A DNA stretch of 64,000 nt, from contig OY743177.1 in the NCBI GenBank assembly GCA_963555705.1, positions 56,936,096 to 57,000,095 on the forward strand. Reading direction: 5' to 3'. The notes beneath the pieces were generated by a model, which searched no databases, was not told the DNA's origin, and saw only the letters and a program-made list of their open reading frames with translations. This DNA comes from Ligustrum vulgare. Its lineage: Eukaryota; Streptophyta; Magnoliopsida; Lamiales; Oleaceae. A program made the position numbers and the translations under genes. Each line of letters begins with the position of its first letter. The first letter of the stretch is position 1. Positions 56,678 through 64,000 of the stretch are shown here, in pieces.

Positions 56678-56790
56678 GAAAAGGATTCGACCTCGAATCC
56701 ATTTTTGGTCTGTTTTTCAAACTCCTCCTGCTTTTCTGAACTTGATGATCATGTTTAAACTTCGTGCGATCCTTTAGACTTTTAGGCTGC

Positions 56791-57825
56791 TCATTTTTGA
56801 TAATCAGAAATATTTTTACCTTTCGTTGTAGGTTCCTCCTTCCCTTTCGGGTTATGTTCATCATTGTGTTCCTGCTTCGGTTGTGATGTAGGATAAGATG
56901 ATGAGTGTCTTGCTGCCCCCTTTCGCCTTAGTTGTCTTTCCACCTTCATGGCCATATGCACCATATCCTCTAGCTCCACATAATGTTGCAGCTCAATGAC
57001 ATTGGCAATATCTCTATTCAGCCCACTCAGAAACCTAGCCATCGTAGCTTCTCGATCCTCCACCACATTAGCCCGAATCATCGCCACCTCCATATCCTTG
57101 TGATAATCCTCTGCACTTCTCGACCCCTGAGTCATACCCTGTAGTCTCTGGTAAATATCTCTATAATAATGAGTCGGCACAAACCGCTTCCTCATTATGG
57201 TCTTTAATTCATCCCAAGTCTCCACCGGCTCCTCAAGGTTCCTCCTCCTACCCGTCACTAGTTGATCCCACCAAATATTGACATAATCTGTGAATTCAAT
57301 CACAGCTAATTTCACCTTCTTCTTTTCTGAATAATTGTGACTGTCAAATAGCCGTTCAACTTTTGTCTCCCAATCCAGGTACGCCTCCGGATCACTCCTA
57401 CCCTGGAACGATGGTATTTTCACTTTAATTTTCCCAAGGTCATCATCAACAACATCTCTACCCCTACGATGCCTCCTAGCATCACGACGCTCCCTATCAT
57501 GCCTCCTTTCATACCTATCTCCTCTATCCCTCATTCACATACTTCCCACCAAAGATATACTTCCACTTTCACTGCCCATGTCCTCATCATCCATACCCAC
57601 TTCACGCCTATTGCCTCTCCTAACCCGAGAACCATCATGAGATTGATCCCGAGGTCTTTGTTCAAGTTCTGTACCTCGATTCTCCATCTGAGCCATAAAT
57701 CTCTCAAATTGTGCCCTCATTGCTGCAATATCATCATTACCCTGTTCATCCTTTCTATTCACACCCCTGAGCTGTTTTCTGTCTCCCACAGAAGATGAAG
57801 ATGTGGAACCCTCTTTATCAAACAT
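56791..57825 (-). pseudogene. gag-like ORF of the gag-only element, copy 1
   Basis: The start is taken at MFDKEGSTSSSSVGD (57825); the longer frame begins in non-coding leader. The protein has an N-terminal Gln/Arg-rich segment, then a TGA at 57535-57537 followed directly by MRDRGDRYERRHDRER. The retrotransposon gag (capsid-like) domain covers about residues 35-190 of the second frame: KIPSFQGRSDPEAYLDWE, KVKLAVIEFTDYVNIWW, MRKRFVPTHYYRDIYQRL, GMTQGSRSAEDYHKDME and FLSGLNRDIANVIEL. It ends after a Lys/Glu-rich tail without a zinc knuckle. No protease or polymerase follows before the polypurine tract. The same stop is in copy 2, so it predates the duplication. Confidence 0.82.
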
Positions 57826-58230
57826 TTTTAATATCACAAATAAATTTCTCATCACGTGTATTTTCACTCGTGTTTCACTCTTCTATCCCTTCAAATTTAA
57901 CCCAAGAACTAATTCAAGAACTCAATCAAGGGTTGGAAAAGGGTAAGACACGAACAAGACAAGGAAATTTGGAAATTGAGAAAATTTGGAATATTTAGGG
58001 AATATTTGGGAATTTTCGAATTTTTTTTAATCTGCCAGAGAATTGGACTACGAGTATGGCAGAAGAAAGGGAACTGGATTTGGACGAAAAATGAACAAGA
58101 AAAACACTTTTGAATTTTTGGGATTGACTCTTATGGATCAAACTGAAAAAATTTATAACTGACACGAAGAACACGAAGAACAAGAAAATCAAGAAATAAC
58201 AAGAAACGCAAGAATCTGAAATAGATCCAA

Positions 58231-58242
58231 GCTCTGATACCA
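58231..58242 (-). promoter_or_regulatory. Primer-binding site (tRNA-iMet type), copy 1
   Basis: The minus strand reads TGGTATCAGAGC two bases after LTR b. An identical site lies at 61691-61702 after LTR c. Confidence 0.9.
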
Positions 58243-58244
58243 GA

Positions 58245-59118
58245 TGATAAGATCCCAATTGGGGAATCTCAACAAACACGCGGAATAACACAATTAAAAA
58301 TCTAGGAAAGATCTACGACAGATTAAACGTGAAAATAAACAAGAATACAAGGAAATAAATAACGAAATTAAAGATAGATCGACGATAAAACCTTGACCCG
58401 ACAATCACGACACAATTAATGACGATGCAGATTGAAGAACCAAGATTGGTGAAAGCCACAAGGGTTGTCAATTCCTTGATAAGTTCGTTGGGTGAACGCC
58501 ACAAAGATCGGATCTTTGATAAGTTCAAGAAAAAAAGGGAAAAACTCAACCTTTCAATTTGGAGAATCCTCTCTCAAATAATATGAATCTCAAAACTCAA
58601 ACTGTCTTTTACAATCATGAAAAGGAATATAAATAAGAAAATAACATAGCCGCTAATTGGGCTCCAAACATAATCCTAATTAGACTAAAATAGGAAAATA
58701 ACTTAAAAATCAAAAAGGAAACAAAATAATTAAAAATCTCGCAAAATCTGGTCCGCTCCTCAGTTACGGCAGTAAAGAATAAAGTTACGGCCGTAAAGGC
58801 CTCTCGGGTCCAAAACTGCTTCAATAGTTACGGCCGTAACTTTCAGACTTATGGTCGTAAGTCTTGTTCTGCTGAAATTCTTCCTTTTTCCCCGAGAATT
58901 GGTTACATCCGTGATTACATGAGTTACGGCCATGAAGGACCTTCATTACAGCCGTAATGGATTTTCTGCACAAGTAACTTCGATCACTCGACTCGGCTTG
59001 ATCCTTTCTTCCTCCCGGCTCGACCCCAACATGGAACTTGCTCCGTTTTCCACGTAGATCACCGTCATACTGCTGATGTCTCGAATTCGCCCTTCGATGC
59101 CTGGTCCGGATCGTATCA
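58245..59118 (-). repeat. LTR b (middle), chimeric
   Basis: Same length as LTR a (874 bp). From 58245 to about 58650 it agrees with LTR c wherever a and c differ (for example CCAATTGGGGAATCTC). From about 58762 it agrees with LTR a (GGCAGTAAAG, and absence of the 21-bp c-specific insertion). Confidence 0.9.
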
Positions 59119-59681
59119 TACTCCCTCTCTTGAAAAGGATTCGACCTCGAATCCATTTTTGGTCTGTTTTTCAAACTCCTCCTGCTTTTCTGAACTTGAT
59201 GATCATGTTTAAACTTCGTGCGATCCTTTAGACTTTTAGGCTGCTCATTTTTGATAATCAGAAATATTTTTACCTTTCGTTGTAGGTTCCTCCTTCCCTT
59301 TCGGGTTATGTTCATCATTGTGTTCCTGCTTCGGTTGTGATGTAGGATAAGATGATGAGTGTCTTGCTGCCCCCTTTCGCCTTAGTTGTCTTTCCACCTT
59401 CATGGCCATATGCACCATATCCTCTAGCTCCACATAATGTTGCAGCTCAATGACATTGGCGATATCTCTATTCAGCCCACTCAGAAACCTAGCCATCGTA
59501 GCTTCTCGATCCTCCACCACATTAGCCCGAATCATCGCCACCTCCATATCCTTGTGATAATCCTCTGCACTTCTCGACCCCTGAGTCATACCCTGTAGTC
59601 TCTGGTAAATATCTCTATAATAATGAGTCGGCACAAACCGCTTCCTCATTATGGTCTTTAATTCATCCCAAGTCTCCACCG

Positions 59682-59907
59682 TGTGACGGACCTGCCGTCC
59701 GGCACCCGAGATGCTCGCAAGCATACGGGTCAGCCTTCCCCAACGCACGGGCCAGCAAGCTATGATGCATGTATAGCAGAACTTTAGGAAGGGGCTTATT
59801 GATATTACCTGCAATTGCATAGGCCATGTTAGTGCACATCCCGAATAATCCGACAATGTATGATCCTTGCCGTGCCACATGAGTAGGGGAAAAACCAGGC
59901 CGTGACA
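59682..59907 (-). repeat. TRIM 3' LTR
   Basis: Matches 60469-60694 base for base as far as I can compare. It contains TGACGGACCTGCCGTCCGGC, whose GGAC...GTCC halves form a short inverted repeat near the LTR edge. Confidence 0.92.
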
Positions 59908-60468
59908 AGCTCCCCCACCCAATCCGCTAGCGTCCTCGCAGCGGTGCGCTTGCCTCGCGTCCACACATGGCCTTTCTCTTCAATCAATCTTCCACCTCAA
60001 AGGACTTGCCAAATTCTCCACATTTACGGTACCACCCCCCTAGTGAACGAGAGTCCACAGTGCCCCCTGCACCTCGTCTCGTAGTGCCCCTGCACTTACC
60101 GCCTTCGACACCAACCTTCACCCTGTGCCCTCTGCACTAGTCCCTCGGTTGGACGGCACTCCTCACGGCCGCAGCTCCTCCGGCATGTCGAAGCATACTC
60201 AATGCACTGTCCTCTTTTGGTGGATTCCCCTCAACACACTGCCATGCTCAACGAAACAAACGTGCAACACGACTGCACTAACCATGCCTTTTCCTGCGCC
60301 ATCCCAAAGTTTTCCTTTCTCAATTATATAGCTTACTGGCGCCGTTTCTCCATTTTGCTCTTTGGAAAAGTCACGCATTTCATGGCCCAAAACCGTTGCC
60401 GAAGAATGCACGCCATTGGTTTGCCACTCCAACAACGCACATTCCAACGGTCCCGCTCTGATACCACT

Positions 60469-60694
60469 TGTGACGGACCTGCCGTCCGGCACCCGAGATG
60501 CTCGCAAGCATACGGGTCAGCCTTCCCCAACGCACGGGCCAGCAAGCTATGATGCATGTATAGCAGAACTTTAGGAAGGGGCTTATTGATATTACCTGCA
60601 ATTGCATAGGCCATGTTAGTGCACATCCCGAATAATCCGACAATGTATGATCCTTGCCGTGCCACATGAGTAGGGGAAAAACCAGGCCGTGACA
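60469..60694 (-). repeat. TRIM 5' LTR
   Basis: 226 bp, followed on the minus strand by AAG-spaced primer-binding site TGGTATCAGAGC. Confidence 0.92.
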
Positions 60695-61704
60695 ACCGGC
60701 TCCTCAAGGTTCCTCCTCCTACCCGTCACTAGTTGATCCCACCAAATATTGACATAATCTGTGAATTCAATCACAGCTAATTTCACCTTCTTCTTTTCTG
60801 AATAATTGTGACAATCAAATAGCCGTTCAACTTTTGTCTCCCAATCCAGGTACGCCTCCGGATCACTCCTACCCTGGAACGATGGTATTTTCACTTTAAT
60901 TTTCCCAAGGTCATCATCAACAACATCTCTACCCCTACGATGCCTCCTAGCATCACGACGCTCCCTATCATGCCTCCTTTCATACCTATCTCCTCTATCC
61001 CTCATTCACATACTTCCCACCAAAGATATACTTCCACTTTCACTGCTCATGTCCTCATCATCCATACCCACTTCACGCCTATTGCCTCTCCTAACCCGAG
61101 AACCATCATGAGATTGATCCCGAGGTCTTTGTTCAAGTTCTGTACCTCGATTCTCCATCTGAGCCATAAATCTCTCAAATTGTGCCCTCATTGCTGCAAT
61201 ATCATCATTACCCTGTTCATCCTTTCTATTCACACCCCTGAGCTGTTTTCTGTCTCCCACAGAAGATGAAGATGTGGAACCCTCCTTATCAAACATTTTT
61301 AATATCACAAATAAATTTCTCATCACGTGTATTTTCACTCGTGTTTCACTCTTCTATCCCTTCAAATTTAACCCAAGAACTAATTCAAGAACTCAATCAA
61401 GGGTTGGAAAAGGGTAAGACACGAACAAGACAAGGAAATTTGGAAATTGAGAAAATTTGGGATATTTGGGAATTTTCGAATTTTTTTTAATCTGCCAGAG
61501 AATTGGACTACGAGTATGGCAGAAGAAAGGGAACTGGATTTGGACGAAAAATGAACAAGAAAAACACTTTTGAATTTTTGGGATTGACTCTTATGGATCA
61601 AACTGAAAAAATTTATAACTGACACGAAGAACACGGAGAACAAGAAAATCAAGAAATAACAAGAAACGCAAGAATCTGAAATAGATCCAAGCTCTGATAC
61701 CAGA

Positions 61705-62599
61705 TGATAAGATCCCAATTGGGGAATCTCAACAAACACGCGGAATAACACAATTAAAAATCTAGGAAAGATCTACGACAGATTAAACGTGAAAATAAAC
61801 AAGAATACAAGGAAATAAATAACGAAATTAAAGATAGATCGACGATAAAACCTTGACCCGACAATCACGACACAATTAATGACGATGCAGATTGAAGAAC
61901 CAAGATTGGTGAAAGCCACAAGGGTTGTCAATTCCTTGATAAGTTCGTTGGGTGAACGCCACAAAGATCGGATCTTTGATAAGTTCAAGAAAAAAAGGGA
62001 AAAACTCAACCTTTCAATTTGGAGAATCCTCTCTCAAATAATATGAATCTCAAAACTCAAACTGTCTTTTACAATCATGAAAAGGAATATAAATAAGAAA
62101 ATAACATAGCCGCTAATTGGGCTCCAAACATAATCCTAATTAGACTAAAATAGGAAAATAACTTAAAAATCAAAAAGGAAACAAAATAATTAAAAATCTC
62201 GCAAAATCTGGTCCGCTCCTCAGTTACGGCCGTGAAGAATAAAGTTACGGCCGTAAAGGCCTCTCGGGTCCAAAACTGCTTCAATAGTTACGGCCGTAAC
62301 TTCCAGACTTACGGCCGTAAGTCTTGTTCTGCTGAAATTCTTCATTTTTCCCCGAGAGTTGGTTACGGCCGTGATAATAGATTTTAACACCGTGATTACA
62401 TTAGTTACGACCGTGAAGGACCTTTATTACGGCCGTAATGAATTTTCTGCACAAGTAACTTCGATGACTCGACTCGGCTTGATCCTTTCTTCCTCCCGGC
62501 TCGACCCCAATATAGAACTTGCTCTGTTTTACACGTAGATCACCTTCATACTACCGATGTCCCGACTTCGCCCTTCGATGCCTGGTCTGGATCGTATCA
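61705..62599 (-). repeat. LTR c of the gag-only element
   Basis: 895 bp. It retains the best palindromes (62222-62445; four exact TTACGGCCGTAA) and has an extra ~21 bp near 62378 (AATAGATTTTAACACCGTG). A TATA-like stretch (minus TTATTTATATTCC) lies near 62090, ~130 bp past the array. Confidence 0.92.
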
Positions 62600-62604
62600 G
62601 TAAA

Positions 62605-64000
62605 CAACATGTCATAATTCATCAATGTAGTGTCCGAACAAAATGGTTGAACTGATGCAATGTTAATGTATGCTAAGTTGACATTTAAATTGTGGAACGA
62701 AGCTTTCAAAGTGCATGTCATTTATATAATTTCTTCTAAAACAACTAAAGTGTCTCCTTATGAATTATGACAAGCGAGAAAACCTAATATTGATACTTCA
62801 AAATGCGGGGTAGTCTTGCTTATTACACCACCGATCCAAAAAGGATCAAATGTGCATTTGTTGGATATGCTACAAATAGCAAGGCATATCGATGATCTCA
62901 ATGTGATAATTGAATCGTGCGATGTATAGTTCTTTGAGGATTCATTATCCTTGGATAGCAATCCTCTTAAGGAATTTCGAATGGATATTTCTAGTTCTAC
63001 AAGATCACATGGAGAAACATCCTTTAAAGATGTTGATGATCCCAATGAACCACGTAGAAGCAACAGAGCTCTAAAAGATAAGGTATTTGAGCTGGATGAG
63101 ATCGACTCCCAACTTATTATCATTTATTTAGTTGAGGGAAATAAAAAGAGTGTCATCACAAAAACTCCGTACGCCCTTCAAATAGAAACCGATCATAAAA
63201 CCTACAAAGAAGTTATGTCATCGAGAAATAGCATTTTTTGGAAAGATGCTGTAAATGATGAAACATATTCAATTATGTCACATAATACTTAGAAACTTGT
63301 TGATTTACCACACAACTCTAAACACATAGGCTGCAAATAGATATTTAGAAGGAAGTACAACGCAGATGGTACTCTTAACACCTTTAAAGCTCGGTTAGTA
63401 GCCAAAGGATATCAACAAAAAAAGAAAATATTACTTCGACACATATGAACATGTGGCACACATTACTTCTTTAAGAATAATATTTGAACTTCCATATATA
63501 ATTTGCATATACATCAAATGGATGTCAAAACAACATTCTTGAATTGGAAACTCGATGAGAAGGTTTACAACAACCGATATGTTTTGTTCTCCCCAAAAAT
63601 GAAAATAAGGTCTGCAAACTGGTTAAATCATTATATGAATTAAAACAAGTATCGAAAAAATGGCATGAGAAATTCGATTTAGCTATTACATCTTTTGGAT
63701 TCAAACACAATAGTGTTGATAAATGCTTGTATCCAGAAGTTTGTGATAATCATGTTGTGATTATATTCTTTTACGTAGATGATATGTTAATAATCGTTAA
63801 TCATATGTAAGACATAGATGAAACTAGAAGTTTCTATCTTCCACATTTACAATGAAAGATTTTGGACTAGTGGATACCATACCAGACATCAAAGTCACAA
63901 AATATAGTGGAATTTTATTTTAAGTGAATCACATTATATTGAGAACGTGATTAATAAGTTCAATTATTTGAACATTAAATAAGTGAACATCCCATTTGAT
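62605..64000 (+). pseudogene. Ty1/Copia pol relic, second part, running off the window
   Basis: Plus-strand fragments in several frames follow Copia order. Integrase C-terminus: DPKRIKCAFVGYATNSKAY (around 62825-62890). Linker: NPLKEFRMD and EPRRSNRALKDK, then EVMSSRNSIFWKDAVNDE (62951-63292). RT: ARLVAKGYQQ-like, QMDVKTTFLNW, VCKLVKSLYELKQ, KWHEKFDLAI and the catalytic YVDDML at 63772-63789. Frameshifts and stops separate the blocks, so it is non-functional. The right end is cut by the window. Confidence 0.85.

Larger units (their letters stand above)
59682..60694 (-). mobile_element. TRIM-like miniature LTR retrotransposon
   Basis: Two 226-bp LTRs (59682-59907 and 60469-60694) that look identical by eye start TGTGACGG and end CCGTGACA. 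On the minus strand a primer-binding site TGGTATCAGAGC (60455-60466) follows the 5' LTR, and a GGGTGGGGGAGCT polypurine tract (59908-59920) precedes the 3' LTR. ACCG is duplicated at 59678-59681 and 60695-60698, a 4-bp rather than the usual 5-bp duplication. The ~560-bp interior is C-rich on the plus strand and non-coding. It is present in only one gag copy, so it is younger than the tandem duplication. Confidence 0.9.
59245..61296 (-). pseudogene. gag-like ORF of the gag-only element, copy 2, split by a TRIM
   Basis: The sequence is nearly the same as copy 1 (start MFDKEG at 61296, same TGA at 61006-61008). A 1,013-bp TRIM-like element (59682-60694) interrupts it between LEEPV and ETWDELK. 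A fused frame running from TRIM sequence into gag (59245-59964) is an artefact of this insertion. Confidence 0.85.
55791..62599 (-). mobile_element. Tandem gag-only LTR retrotransposon with three LTRs
   Basis: The plus-strand order is LTR a (55791-56664), interior, LTR b (58245-59118), interior plus a TRIM, LTR c (61705-62599). GTAAA flanks the whole array exactly at 55786-55790 and 62600-62604, so one integration event was followed by tandem duplication. Both interiors (~1.58 kb without the TRIM) encode only a gag-like protein on the minus strand, so it is non-autonomous. The primer-binding site is of the initiator tRNA-Met type. The middle LTR is c-like on its left and a-like on its right. 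Confidence 0.92.

Noticed and set aside
56367..56864. 165-residue basic frame repeated at 58821-59318
   Set aside because: It overlaps the gag tail in another frame and runs across the polypurine tract into the LTR.
59245..59964. A 239-residue frame fusing unknown N-terminal sequence to gag
   Set aside because: Its first third is TRIM LTR read through into gag; it is a product of the insertion, not a gene.

Overview
The window is nuclear DNA of a flowering plant, almost certainly a eudicot. It contains one intact-looking host gene, an ALOG/LSH-type nuclear regulator at 47501-48106 (minus strand). Nearly everything else is transposable-element DNA with hAT, CACTA, LINE, Copia and Ty3/Gypsy (Athila-type) signatures. 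I cannot name the species from the sequence.

Layout. 1-6519: GT-rich and AT-rich intergenic DNA with hAT elements at 2692-3113 and 5726-6240, each with a perfect 8-bp target duplication. 6520-36625: a LINE reverse-transcriptase relic split by a retrotransposon nest. Element A1 (7035-35890, plus strand) sits in the LINE, A2 (13727-35342, minus) sits in the 3' LTR of A1, and A3 (15921-28664, minus) sits inside A2. A hAT element (7634-8667) also sits in the 5' LTR of A1. A3 is a nearly complete Athila-type element: gag, protease, RT, RNase H, integrase and a third ORF in the env position. It carries one nonsense codon and one frameshift. A1 and A2 have no reverse transcriptase or integrase and look non-autonomous.

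36626-47500: AT-rich DNA with MITEs, two CACTA elements (39218-40004 and 43232-44067, both with 3-bp duplications), a solo LTR related to A3 (40142-41716) and a DUF4283-type LINE ORF1 relic. 48107-55545: repeat-rich DNA, with palindromic TTACAATTGTAA arrays, a 357-bp tandem duplication, a minisatellite and an arabinogalactan-protein-like fragment. 55545-64000: a decayed Copia pol split by a tandem gag-only element with three LTRs (55791-62599), which itself contains a 1-kb TRIM-like element.

Most interesting signals. (1) A1, A2 and A3 encode different proteins upstream, yet all carry exactly 49 nt after the ORF stop codon a block ending in GGGAGGCAACCC. It can fold into two hairpins whose stems change in a compensatory way, which suggests a conserved cis-acting RNA. 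(2) CG-core palindromes, mainly TTACGGCCGTAA (about 26 exact copies by my count), lie in pairs upstream of TATA boxes in LTRs of several families. (3) The same palindrome/TATA layout recurs inside A3 upstream of its third ORF, with a plausible intron, as if a second promoter drove that ORF. (4) The middle LTR of the three-LTR element is a visible left/right chimera of the outer two, recording an unequal crossover. All counts and alignments were made by eye.
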